Positions 54,226 to 63,220 of a stretch of 64,000 bases of DNA are shown piece by piece (within the stretch, counting starts at the first letter, position 1; the number at the start of each line of letters is the position of its first letter). This stretch comes from Chitinophaga agrisoli (GTDB lineage Bacteria; Bacteroidota; Bacteroidia; Chitinophagales; Chitinophagaceae): positions 2,854,327-2,918,326 of the forward strand of contig NZ_VUOC01000004.1 in the NCBI RefSeq assembly GCF_008386695.1. The letters run 5' to 3'. Under the pieces are notes generated by a model. It had not been told where the DNA came from and made no database searches. It was given only the letters and a program-made list of their open reading frames with translations. Made by a program: the position numbers and the translations under genes.

Positions 54226-54254
54226 TTAGTTATAAGTTGTTAGTAGTTAGTGAT
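54226..54254. repeat. Heptamer-repeat remnant between the two adhesin genes
   Basis: TTAGTTATAAGTTGTTAGT (54226-54244) matches the remnant at 10232-10250 at 18 of 19 bases and continues as GTTAGTGATT. It is too short to show a facing arm. Confidence 0.55.
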
Positions 54255-54409
54255 TGGCGTGCTTTTTATTCATTGTTTCTATCCCTAACGACCCAGCACC
54301 TTCAAGGTATTTATACGGGGAATGCGTGTAAAGAGGTTGCCTGATACATGGTAGCGTAGTTTAATATTGTCCCTGTCCTGTCTCTTCATGATCACTGCAC
54401 AATAAATAA

Positions 54410-54447
54410 ACGCTCCCGCCGTTGCAAAAATTGCGGGGCGGGAGCGT
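54410..54447 (-). terminator. Strong rho-independent terminator between the two adhesins
   Basis: On the minus strand ACGCTCCCGCC (54447-54437) pairs perfectly over 11 bp with GGCGGGAGCGT (54420-54410), with an inner GCAA/TTGC pairing, followed by TTATTTATT. It lies 27 bp beyond the stop of the 1241-residue adhesin. Confidence 0.9.
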
Positions 54448-54473
54448 CTTATTTTCAGAAAACGGCGCCGCCC

Positions 54474-57400
54474 CTATTTTAGCAGGGTAACGCTTCCGTT
54501 CTTATTGGTCTTTGTTCCGTCGCTGAATTCCACATATACCGTATATGCGTAGGCATCTATGGGCTGTATGGCCCCTCTGAACTTACCGTCCCAGCCTATG
54601 GTTGGGTCGTTGGATTCGAATACCAGCTGCCCCCAGCGGTTAAAGATCTTCATGCTGAACTTAGAGATCCCAAAACCCCTTACCAGCATCACATCATTCA
54701 TCCCGTCGCCATTGGGCGAGAAGGCATTGGGCACATCAAACAGGGGGATCACGATGGCGGACACGTCGTGGCAAACGGTATCCTTACAACCGGATGTATT
54801 GGTAACGGTGAGGCACACGGTATAAGTACCGGTTTTGTTATACTGATGAACCGGGTTAGTTTCTGTAGAGATAATGCCATCGCCAAAATCCCATGCATAG
54901 GTACTGCCGCCTATGGACTGGTTGGTAAAGCTAAGCGGTACATTCTCCTGCGGTTTATCCGGCGAGGAGGTAAATTCCGCGGTAGGCGGCCCCTGTACGG
55001 TAATGGTCTTCTCAAAATCGTCCTGTATGTTACAGGTATTGTTATCCACCGCATGCAGCTTTACTGTGTAGGTACCTACATTCTGGAAAACATGCGTGGG
55101 GTAGGCCTCATTGGAGGTGGGGCTGCCATCGCCAAAATCCCAGGTAAAGGTTTCTCCGCCCTCTGTGGTATTGTTAAAAGTAACGGTGGCCGGCGCACAA
55201 ACCACATCCGGGGCTTCAAACTTAGCCACCACGTTGGCGGCCACACGTAAGGGCACCGTATCCGCGTGGGGCGCGTTACAGTAATTGGTATCCACCAGGG
55301 TAAGCACTGCGTTGTAAATACCGGCATCCGCGTAGGCATGCTGGAGGGTAGCAGGCGCGCCCAGTGTTACCGCCGGGGTACCATCGCCATAATCCAGGGT
55401 AAAGGAATTAGCCTGGAAAGGTTTTATCGCAGGCGCCACAGAGTTATTGCTAAACTCATAGGCCAGGGATTGGCAGGGTGGAATACGGGTCACGGCCAGG
55501 TCTACATGCGCGCTATCTGCCCGGATGCGCACATCCGTATATGCGGTATCGCAGCCGTTACAGCTGGCGGGATCGCATTTGACCAGGCGCACATGGAAAT
55601 CGCCCAGGCTTTTGAAAGTATGGGTAACCGTATCGAGATTGCCGGTCACTTCCGCGGTGCCATCGCCAAAGTTCCACGTACGGGTGGTGGCCTTGGAGCC
55701 GATGGTATCCACAAAGGTTACATCAGCGGGTATACAATAGTTCTTTTTACGGTCCAGTGTTTTGATGCCTGCTCTTACCCCATCCAGGTTAAAGGCGATC
55801 TTTAAGGCCCCCAGGTTACAATCTGTAAACGGCGGGGTATTGGAATAGGCCCCCGGCGTAATGGGATAGGCGGGTTGCTGAGGGGCGTCTATCTTACACC
55901 AGGCGCAGATGCCCTGGTAAATAACGCCGTTGCGGTCAAAGCGGCTGGTACCGCCATCTACGTGCTCGAAGAGCTTAACGCCTCCAAAAAAGCTGGCAAA
56001 CAGCACATCGGTAGCATCACGCTGCATTACGAAGAAATAAAAGTCCTCATCGTCTGATTTGCCCAGCAGCGGGTTCTTTACCGGCAGGCCCTGGGTGCCT
56101 GAGTTGGGATACTTATAGCTGATATTTAAACCGCCGCCCCAGCCGGAGATATATACGTTCTCGCATTTATCCACCAGGAAAGCCACCGGCGATATACTGG
56201 GCGTAGAAGCCTGCTTACCAAAGGTGGTGGAGTAAATAAACGCAGACAGGTTAGGCTGCAGTTTGGCGATGAACTGTTTGGAATTATCATTATAAAAAGT
56301 GGCAGTGCCAATGGGGCGCTTAATGGGCCAGTTACCTTCTGTGGTGCCCATTATGTATACGTTCCCCCCGGCGTCCAGCTGTATGCCGTATACCTGGTCT
56401 GCCGCAGCGTTATCCGCCCCTATATAGGTGCTTTGCACCACGGTGGTCCCATCTGCCGTAAGATGGGTAATAAACCCATCGCATGCGCCTCCCCGGTAGC
56501 CGGGATATATTACCCCGCCGGTGGTGCGGAAGTTGGTACTGGCGGTACCGCCCGCCACATACAGGTCGTTACCGTTAACAGCCAGCACATAAGCCGCATC
56601 TTCTTTAGCGCCTCCCAGGTAGCTGGCCCATACCAGGGCTGTACAGGAAGGGTTTATCCGCATCACTACCGCATCCTGGGCGCCGCCAAAACCTTGCTGA
56701 AAGGCGCCTGCCGTTTTCGGGAAATTGGTGGAGCGGGTGCTGCTGGCCACATAGATATTATCCTGCGCATCCAGCACTACTTCGCTACGGGCGTCATCGC
56801 CATAGTTGCGCAGCAGTACCAGTGGACCGTCATCCTTAGAGTCACGTATGTTTACGCCATCATCCGCACTGCCGGCCACACACAGGGCGCCCGTGATGGC
56901 GGTGCCGGTGGGATTCAGCTTTACCACCGCAATATCCCAGCCGCCGCGGGTACCGGCAACATTGGTAAACGGAAAATCGCCGGAGTTGGTACGGCCGCTG
57001 ATAACCAGGCTACCCTGGGAATCCGCGAACAGGCTATGCGGCTGCTCCACGCCATTGCCGCCTATATAGGTAGCATACAGCAGGCGGCGGCCCGTAGGAT
57101 CGAACTTACTGATGGCAATATCAAACTGGCCACCCTGGTAATCACTTTGCGCAGCGCCCGGCGTGATGGGGTAGCCCCCCGGATCAAACAGGATGCCGCC
57201 GCCGTAAAAATTGCCCTGGGCGTCATAAGTGGCCGTATAGCCCCAGTTATCTGCCCGGGCGCCGGTTACGGTGGAAAATATGTAGGTAGGATCAATTACC
57301 AGCGTGTATTGCGGATCGTATTTGCCGGATACTTTAAAACCCAGCTTCGTACCCTTTAACTGGTAGCTTACTTTTACGGGTATACGTTGGTTATTAATGA

Positions 57401-58199
57401 ATTGATAGGCATATGGCTCCAACTCCGTAGCGGTACCAACAGAGGTGGTGATCTGCAGCTGTCCCTTCTGAATGGCCAGCTTATCCACCCCGGTGTACTG
57501 GAGCTGGATCACGGAAGGGTCTGCGCCGGGGTATACCACCAGGTCATACTTAAGCTGGGAAGCCTCTGAATACACCTGCATATCAATGCCTTTATACAGG
57601 CCTTTATACCGGATGGTCTGGTATGACTTCACATTGGACCGCCATTTGGAGGGATCGTTACCTTTTAAATAATTGCTGTATGATTCCAGGGCTTTATCCG
57701 GTACTATCTGCGGGTTAAGGGAAGCGTTCAGGAAGCTGACCTGGTAGGAATGGCTCCTTAACACGGCAGGCGGTTTAACGTGCTGGCCATTATCAGCCGG
57801 CGGCTGTGCTGGCAGGGCGGCAGCAGATGACCGGGCCGCCGCATTGGTTTTATTGGCGTCATAGATCACGGTAGGCGGCTGGCTGCCACCACCATTGGTA
57901 TCCACATGACGGCCATGTAAAGATTCCCTGATCTGTTCCATGTCCTGCTGATTCAGGAGGTTGAACGTAAAGCCGTTCTTTGTCAGGTAGATGGCACTAC
58001 CGCCCAGGTCTGTCCGGTACAGGAAATCGCCTGTCCACTGGCCTTTGTTCTCCACAAATTCCAGGGGTACAAAATTGCTGGGTGCAGGCGTTTGCGTTTG
58101 CGCAAGTACAGGCCTGGTTGCCAGCAAGCCCATTACAATACCTGAAAAAGCGGCAAGGGAAGTGATTCTCAAGGGAATAGCGGGTTTAGATGAGTGCAT
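54474..58199 (-). CDS. Paralogous surface protein with SBBP-like propeller, PKD repeats and T9SS type B sorting domain
   Basis: A 1241-residue paralogue of the adjacent 1222-residue protein, with the same domain order: signal peptide, FVENKGQWTGDFLYRTDLGG opening, propeller repeats, PKD repeats (RTWNFGDG, FTLDYGDG, FTWDFGDG, YAWDFGDG) and a CHU_C end (VPNAFSPNGDGMNDVMLVR, FNRWGQLVFE, GSVTLLK). The N-terminal insert after LHGRHVDTNGG is richer in Ala and Gln. Start ATG at 58199 (MHSSKPAIPLRITS). The two probably arose by tandem duplication. It is the first gene of cassette 2 and ends in its own terminator. Confidence 0.93.
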   Translation of the reverse strand: MHSSKPAIPLRITSLAAFSGIVMGLLATRPVLAQTQTPAPSNFVPLEFVENKGQWTGDFLYRTDLGGSAIYLTKNGFTFNLLNQQDMEQIRESLHGRHVDTNGGGSQPPTVIYDANKTNAAARSSAAALPAQPPADNGQHVKPPAVLRSHSYQVSFLNASLNPQIVPDKALESYSNYLKGNDPSKWRSNVKSYQTIRYKGLYKGIDMQVYSEASQLKYDLVVYPGADPSVIQLQYTGVDKLAIQKGQLQITTSVGTATELEPYAYQFINNQRIPVKVSYQLKGTKLGFKVSGKYDPQYTLVIDPTYIFSTVTGARADNWGYTATYDAQGNFYGGGILFDPGGYPITPGAAQSDYQGGQFDIAISKFDPTGRRLLYATYIGGNGVEQPHSLFADSQGSLVISGRTNSGDFPFTNVAGTRGGWDIAVVKLNPTGTAITGALCVAGSADDGVNIRDSKDDGPLVLLRNYGDDARSEVVLDAQDNIYVASSTRSTNFPKTAGAFQQGFGGAQDAVVMRINPSCTALVWASYLGGAKEDAAYVLAVNGNDLYVAGGTASTNFRTTGGVIYPGYRGGACDGFITHLTADGTTVVQSTYIGADNAAADQVYGIQLDAGGNVYIMGTTEGNWPIKRPIGTATFYNDNSKQFIAKLQPNLSAFIYSTTFGKQASTPSISPVAFLVDKCENVYISGWGGGLNISYKYPNSGTQGLPVKNPLLGKSDDEDFYFFVMQRDATDVLFASFFGGVKLFEHVDGGTSRFDRNGVIYQGICAWCKIDAPQQPAYPITPGAYSNTPPFTDCNLGALKIAFNLDGVRAGIKTLDRKKNYCIPADVTFVDTIGSKATTRTWNFGDGTAEVTGNLDTVTHTFKSLGDFHVRLVKCDPASCNGCDTAYTDVRIRADSAHVDLAVTRIPPCQSLAYEFSNNSVAPAIKPFQANSFTLDYGDGTPAVTLGAPATLQHAYADAGIYNAVLTLVDTNYCNAPHADTVPLRVAANVVAKFEAPDVVCAPATVTFNNTTEGGETFTWDFGDGSPTSNEAYPTHVFQNVGTYTVKLHAVDNNTCNIQDDFEKTITVQGPPTAEFTSSPDKPQENVPLSFTNQSIGGSTYAWDFGDGIISTETNPVHQYNKTGTYTVCLTVTNTSGCKDTVCHDVSAIVIPLFDVPNAFSPNGDGMNDVMLVRGFGISKFSMKIFNRWGQLVFESNDPTIGWDGKFRGAIQPIDAYAYTVYVEFSDGTKTNKNGSVTLLK

Positions 58200-58278
58200 G
58201 TTCCTGTTTAATTGTCAATTATATCCAGTCTACTGGCCGGTACGTTTGACAATATTAATATTAAGAACGTTTAACCGC

Positions 58279-60246
58279 TCAGGAAATTTTACTCCATTGA
58301 GATTTTCCCCGGTGAGCGGCCAAATATTCCTGTAAGGGATGATTTTCCGGCAGAGACAGATCGGGGTCTTCCGTCAGGATCTTTTCCGCGCAGGCGCGGG
58401 CAGCGTCGAGAATGGCGCGGTCCTGGAGGATATCTGCCAGCTTAAAATCCAGCACGCCGCTCTGGCGGGTACCTTCCATATCGCCGGGACCGCGGAGCTC
58501 CATATCCTTTTCGGAGATAATGAAGCCGTTGTTGGTCTGTACCATTACGTTTATACGTTCCTTTGAGTCTACCCCCAGTTTAATGCCGGTCATAAGGATA
58601 CAGAAGGACTGTTCCGCCCCCCTCCCTACCCTGCCGCGCAGCTGGTGCAGCTGCGACAGGCCAAAACGTTCGGTGCTTTCTATGACCATCACGGAGGCAT
58701 TGGGCACGTTTACGCCTACTTCTATTACGGTGGTGGCTACCATGATCTGGGTCTCGCCGCGGACAAAACGCTGCATATTGGTCTCCCGCTGGTCTGCCGG
58801 CTGGCGGCCATGCACCATGCTGATGTAATACTGCGGTTCCGGGAAAAAGGCCTTTACCTCTTCATACCCTTTCATGAGGTTTTCGTAATCCATTTTCTCG
58901 GATTCTTCTATCAGGGGGTATACAATGTATGCCTGACGGCCTTTCCTTATCTCTTCGCGGATAAAGTCCATTACCTGGGGACGCTGGAACTCCGTACGGT
59001 GCACCGTGGTGATGGGTTTACGGCCGGGGGGCATTTCGTCAATGACAGAAACATCCAGATCGCCGTACACGGTCATGGCCAGGGTACGGGGAATAGGCGT
59101 GGCCGTCATGACCAGTATATGCGGGGGAATGGTATTCTTTTGCCAGAGGCGGGCACGCTGGGCCACGCCAAACCGGTGCTGCTCATCCACAATGGCCATA
59201 CCCAGGTTCTTGAACTGTACTTCATCTTCCAGCAGGGCATGGGTGCCAATGAGGATGTGCATATCTCCCGCAGCAGTAGCCGCCAGCACTTCTTTACGGG
59301 CTTTGCCTTTTTTGCTGCCGGTAAGCAGGGCCACGTTTACGGGCATATGCTCCAGCAGTTCTGAGATGCCTTTGTAATGCTGCTGGGATAGGATCTCCGT
59401 GGGCGCCATCAGGCAGGCCTGGAAACCATTGTCCAGCGCCAGCAGCATGGTCAGCAGGGCTACCATGGTCTTGCCACTGCCTACATCGCCCTGGAGGAGG
59501 CGGTTCATCTGGCGGCCGTTCATGGTATCCAGCCGGATCTCTTTCAGCACCCGTTTTTGCGCGCCGGTCAGGGCAAAAGGCAGGTGGTTGTTATAGAAGT
59601 CATTAAAATGATCGCCTACCGCGCTAAAAATATAGCCATGTGATTGCTGGTGCCGCCGGATCTTGATACGGCAGATGCGGATCTGGGCCATAAACAGCTC
59701 CTCGAATTTGAGGCGGCGGCGGGCCTGCTGGGCCTCCTCTTCCGTAGCCGGCAGATGGATCTTAAAGAAAGACATGGGCCGCGGTAGGAGGCGGAATTGC
59801 TGTAACACCGGTTCCGGGATGTTTTCCGGTATTTCCAGGGGCGATAGCTGCTCCAGCAGGTTGAAAGTGAGCTTTCCGATAGCCTTGGCCGTTAGCCCGC
59901 GGGCTTTGAGCTTTTCTGTGGTGTAATAGACCGGCTCCAGGAATTGTTTGCCGGTGGCGATGTTCTCCGTCAGCAGGTCCATTTCCGGGTGGGCGATCTG
60001 CATAACGCCGTTGAATACGGATACGCGGCCAAATACCAGGTAAGCGGTTTGCTGCTGCAGGGATTTCTGCATCCATTGCCAGCCCTGGAACCATACCAGG
60101 TCTATTTCCCCGGTCTCGTCACGCAGGGTGGCCATCAGTCTTTTACCGCGTTTTTCGCCAATCACTTCCAGGGAAGTGATACGGCCGCGGATCTGCACAT
60201 AATCCGCCTGGCCCATCTGGTTATGCAGCTGGCCTATCTTTTCCAC
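58279..60246 (-). CDS. recG: ATP-dependent DNA helicase RecG
   Basis: A RecG helicase that remodels stalled forks. The OB-fold wedge is at residues about 15-90. Walker A GDVGSGKT is at residues 253-260 from the GTG at 60246, followed by DEQH (354-357), MTATPIPRTLAMT and QLRGRVGRG, ending GPGDMEGTRQSG. At 655 residues it is shorter than the usual ~700. The same frame stays open upstream and encodes a convincing RecG N-terminus (see 60247-60381), so the true protein is probably about 700 residues. The start codon is unresolved. Confidence 0.92.
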   Translation of the reverse strand: MEKIGQLHNQMGQADYVQIRGRITSLEVIGEKRGKRLMATLRDETGEIDLVWFQGWQWMQKSLQQQTAYLVFGRVSVFNGVMQIAHPEMDLLTENIATGKQFLEPVYYTTEKLKARGLTAKAIGKLTFNLLEQLSPLEIPENIPEPVLQQFRLLPRPMSFFKIHLPATEEEAQQARRRLKFEELFMAQIRICRIKIRRHQQSHGYIFSAVGDHFNDFYNNHLPFALTGAQKRVLKEIRLDTMNGRQMNRLLQGDVGSGKTMVALLTMLLALDNGFQACLMAPTEILSQQHYKGISELLEHMPVNVALLTGSKKGKARKEVLAATAAGDMHILIGTHALLEDEVQFKNLGMAIVDEQHRFGVAQRARLWQKNTIPPHILVMTATPIPRTLAMTVYGDLDVSVIDEMPPGRKPITTVHRTEFQRPQVMDFIREEIRKGRQAYIVYPLIEESEKMDYENLMKGYEEVKAFFPEPQYYISMVHGRQPADQRETNMQRFVRGETQIMVATTVIEVGVNVPNASVMVIESTERFGLSQLHQLRGRVGRGAEQSFCILMTGIKLGVDSKERINVMVQTNNGFIISEKDMELRGPGDMEGTRQSGVLDFKLADILQDRAILDAARACAEKILTEDPDLSLPENHPLQEYLAAHRGKSQWSKIS

Positions 60247-60381
60247 TTTGGTACGGTCTACATAACGGAACGGGAAATAGTTGAGCAGGTCGCCAAAGGT
60301 GAAGATATTCAGCTCTTTGCGCAGCAGCTCTCCCCGCTGAGGACCTACGCCCTTCAGGTATTCTATGGGACTGGATAATAT
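60247..60381 (-). other. Probable N-terminal coding extension of recG without ATG/GTG/TTG
   Basis: The recG frame continues upstream of the GTG, encoding ILSSPIEYLKGVGPQRGEL and then FTFGDLLNYFPFRYVDRTK, the normal RecG N-terminus. No ATG, GTG or TTG is in frame between the upstream in-frame TAA (about 60456) and 60246. An ATA at 60381-60379 stands where the Met is expected. Initiation at a rare codon (ATA, ATC or CTG), or a sequence error, would explain this. Confidence 0.7.
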
Positions 60382-60416
60382 GGCGGTATGCGTAGCGATG
60401 TGTCTATTGACTTTAC

Positions 60417-60458
60417 TGCAAAAATAAAAGGCAAACGGTAATACACCATTTGCCTTTT
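60417..60458 (-). terminator. Terminator of the citrate synthase gene
   Basis: On the minus strand AAAAGGCAAA pairs with TTTGCCTTTT (60458-60449 and 60435-60426), followed by TTTATTTTTG. It lies 20 bp beyond the citrate synthase stop and sits just upstream of the recG reading frame. Confidence 0.85.
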
Positions 60459-60477
60459 ACAAAAATCAAAAATAAGA

Positions 60478-61803
60478 TTAATCTGCTATTGCTTCTACCT
60501 TACCTTCTACGAAAAGCTTCATCCATTCTGTTGTAACGGATTTGGGGCGTTCGAGAGAAAGGCCGAGGGCACGGTCCCAGCACAGGGATGCCAGTACGCC
60601 CAGCGCGCGGGATACGCCAAACAGCACGGTGTAGAATTCATATTCTACCATGCCGTAGTGTACCAGCAGGGCGCCGGAATGTGCATCCACATTGGGCCAT
60701 GGGTTCTTTACCTTGCCCAGCTCCTGTAAGATGGGGGGCACGGTTTCGTATACCATCCAAACGATGTTCACCAGCTCATCGTTTGGCAGATGTTTCTTTG
60801 CAAATTCCATTTGCGCGGTGAAACGGGGATCGGTTTTGCGCAGTACGGCATGGCCATAACCAGGTACTACCTTACCATCTGCCAGGGTCTTGCGCACATA
60901 TTGCTCGATCTGGCTTTTGGTGGGTTTACCGCCACCCAGCTCCTGCTGCATATTCATGATCCATTTGATCACTTCCTGGTTAGCCAGGCCATGCAGGGGA
61001 CCTGCCAGGCCGTTCATACCGGCAGCAAAGGACAGGTATGCATCGCTTAATGCGGAGCCTACCAGGTGTGTAGTATGCGCGCTTACGTTACCACCTTCGT
61101 GATCTGAGTGGATGGTCATGTACACGCGCATCAGTTCCTTAAAGCCTTCATCCTGGTAACCCAGCATATGGGCAAAGTTGCCGGCCCAATCCAGCATACC
61201 ATTGGGCTGGATATGTTGTCCGTCTTTATATTTACGGCGATACACGTACGCTGCAATGCGCGGCAGGCGGGCAATGAGGTTCATGGTATCTTCGTACATG
61301 TGGCTCCAGTAGTCTTTTTTGTTGATGCCTTCAGAATAGGCCTTCGCAAAGGCAGATTCTGTTTGCAGGGCCATGATACCTACGGTGAACATGGTCATGG
61401 GATGGGTAGTGATAGGCAGCGCTTCTATCGCATCAAATACGTAGTTTGGTACGTGAGAGCGGCGGGCCCACATGCCGGAGAGATATTGTACATCTGCTTC
61501 GGTGGGTAATTCGCCTATCAGCATGAGGTAGAACAAACCTTCAGGTAAAGGCTCCGCACCGCCGGGGGCTTTTGGCAGGTGTTCCCGCAGCTCAGGGATG
61601 GAATATCCCCGGAAACGGATACCTTCATTCGCATCCAGCAATGATGTTTCTGTAACCAGGCCGGTGATGCCGCGCATACCCTGATAAACCTGGGCGATGG
61701 TTACTTCGTCTATTTTCCTGCTTCCATGGTTCTTTACCAGGTCCTTCACTTCTGTATTCAGCTCATCGGCCTTTACCTTGAATTTTTCTTTTATATACCC
61801 CAT
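60478..61803 (-). CDS. gltA: Citrate synthase, mitochondrial-type
   Basis: A 441-residue enzyme condensing acetyl-CoA and oxaloacetate at the entry to the TCA cycle. Catalytic residues map as His243 ([11 protein letters not shown]), His318 (GYGHAVLR) and Asp373 (NVDAHSG). The [38 protein letters not shown] and TDPRF segments are close to the mitochondrial enzyme rather than the E. coli GltA type (HADHEQNASTS). The enzyme is therefore expected to be dimeric and insensitive to NADH; this is inference. Start ATG at 61803, with a TACTTTTG box about 45 bp upstream. Confidence 0.95.
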   Translation of the reverse strand: MGYIKEKFKVKADELNTEVKDLVKNHGSRKIDEVTIAQVYQGMRGITGLVTETSLLDANEGIRFRGYSIPELREHLPKAPGGAEPLPEGLFYLMLIGELPTEADVQYLSGMWARRSHVPNYVFDAIEALPITTHPMTMFTVGIMALQTESAFAKAYSEGINKKDYWSHMYEDTMNLIARLPRIAAYVYRRKYKDGQHIQPNGMLDWAGNFAHMLGYQDEGFKELMRVYMTIHSDHEGGNVSAHTTHLVGSALSDAYLSFAAGMNGLAGPLHGLANQEVIKWIMNMQQELGGGKPTKSQIEQYVRKTLADGKVVPGYGHAVLRKTDPRFTAQMEFAKKHLPNDELVNIVWMVYETVPPILQELGKVKNPWPNVDAHSGALLVHYGMVEYEFYTVLFGVSRALGVLASLCWDRALGLSLERPKSVTTEWMKLFVEGKVEAIAD

Positions 61804-61847
61804 TTTAATACTAGAGTTTGATAGTTAAAACACAATCGATCAATTGT

Positions 61848-61855
61848 CAAAAGTA
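61848..61855 (-). promoter_or_regulatory. Putative -7 box of the citrate synthase gene
   Basis: On the minus strand TACTTTTG matches TAnnTTTG, about 45 bp upstream of the ATG. There is no clear TTG at -33. The rest of the gap to 62080 is AT-rich with no gene or hairpin I can support. Confidence 0.5.
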
Positions 61856-62080
61856 ATGATTTGTTAACGAAGTTACACCTGTTTTTTTCATTAGCCGGTT
61901 GACGTTAGAGGGTGGTTGCGGATGCTTGTAACGTACTGATATATAGTTGATTAAATAAATTATGATGTAAAATAGGTATATTAAAGAAATGTGAAATTTT
62001 CGAAAAAGGGGGTTCTAATGGGTTTTTAATGGGTGAAGTTATGAATTAGAGAATGTGTTAATGGGTGGACATACTCTCCC

Positions 62081-63160
62081 CTACTTGGGCGCCCGCATGT
62101 ATAACCAAAATGCTAATCCCCCGAAAAGAAAGTTAGGAATCCAAACTGCTAGTAAAGGGTTCAGGTTGGCTTTGGTGGAGAACACTGTGGAGAACTGCAG
62201 GAAAATGATATAGCTGGCGCTGATCACAATACCCAGGGCCAGGTGCAGGCCGCTGCCGCCCCTTACCTTACGGGAGGCGATAATGGCGCCAATGAGGCTG
62301 AGTATGATCACTGCGGCAGCAGCGGACGTACGGCGGTACCGTTCTACATAATAGGTATTGAGGCCTTCTGCGCCGCGCAGCTCTTCCCTGTTGATAAAGG
62401 CATTAAGCTGGGGCGTGGTCATGGCTTCCTGGATATTCTTTTCTTCTACCATCTCTTTAGGGTTGAGGGCCAGCTTGAGGGAGGTATCCTGTTTGCTCCA
62501 CCAGGTTTCTTTTAGGCCTTTGATACGGCGCAGGGAAACATAGTTGAGGTTCCATACATTTTTTACAGAGTCCCAGGTGATCCTGTCTGCCCGTACCTTA
62601 AGAGTCATATCCATACCTTCTACCCTTTCCAGCACGAAATTGCCGCCGCTTTTATACGTGGGATCGTAGGAACCAAAGGTCACGTAGGTAAAACTATCTA
62701 TACGGGTAGTTTTATCATACATGGTGTGGTTATCGCTGTGGGAATTGACGTATTTATTCTCGAATGTAGTGCGGATACGGTTTGCATTGGGTACTGTCCA
62801 CCGGTTGCCCAGCCAGAGCAGGCCGCCAAACAGGAAAGCGCCTATCCAGTAGGGCCGCAGCATACGGCGGAAGCTGACGCCGGCGGCCAGGATAGCGATG
62901 ATCTCTGAACGGTAGGCCATCTTGGAGGTGAAAAAGATCACCGAAATAAAGATGAACAGCGGGAACAGCAAAGCGGCAATGTGCGGGATAAAGCCGAAAT
63001 AGTAATCTACGATAATGGTCCTGAGCGACAGGTTATTGCCCATGAAGTCGTCCACCTTTTCCGTTACGTCTATCACCACTGAGATCACCAGCAGGATGAT
63101 GATGGAATAAATGAAAGTGCCTATGAACTTACGTAGTATATACCAATCGATCTTTGTCAT
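62081..63160 (-). CDS. LptF/LptG family LPS-export permease
   Basis: A 359-residue inner-membrane protein of the YjgP/YjgQ family. The N-terminal helices (FIGTFIYSIIILLVISVVIDV, FGFIPHIAALLFPLFIFISVIFF) and the SEIIAILAAGVSFRRML coupling-helix motif are typical. A periplasmic beta-jellyroll (about residues 130-260) and three C-terminal helices follow. LptF/G with LptB move LPS towards the outer membrane. ATG at 63160 is preferred over one seven codons upstream. It follows tgt by 56 bp on the same strand. Confidence 0.88.
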   Translation of the reverse strand: MTKIDWYILRKFIGTFIYSIIILLVISVVIDVTEKVDDFMGNNLSLRTIIVDYYFGFIPHIAALLFPLFIFISVIFFTSKMAYRSEIIAILAAGVSFRRMLRPYWIGAFLFGGLLWLGNRWTVPNANRIRTTFENKYVNSHSDNHTMYDKTTRIDSFTYVTFGSYDPTYKSGGNFVLERVEGMDMTLKVRADRITWDSVKNVWNLNYVSLRRIKGLKETWWSKQDTSLKLALNPKEMVEEKNIQEAMTTPQLNAFINREELRGAEGLNTYYVERYRRTSAAAAVIILSLIGAIIASRKVRGGSGLHLALGIVISASYIIFLQFSTVFSTKANLNPLLAVWIPNFLFGGLAFWLYMRAPK

Positions 63161-63203
63161 GTACAACTTTTGCGGCAGCAATATAATGATTTAACCATAT
63201 ACC

Positions 63204-63220
63204 ATAGGAGCGCCTCCTAT
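63204..63220. repeat. Small perfect palindrome over the tgt stop codon
   Basis: ATAGGAG (63204-63210) and CTCCTAT (63214-63220) are perfect inverted arms with a CGC loop. They cover the tgt stop codon (TAG, 63219-63217). It could be a weak processing or translational-coupling hairpin in the tgt-permease transcript. Confidence 0.5.

Noticed and set aside
56433-57359. 308-residue antisense ORF
   Set aside because: It is opposite the paralogous adhesin, and the similar ORF on the other paralogue shows it is a by-product of codon use.
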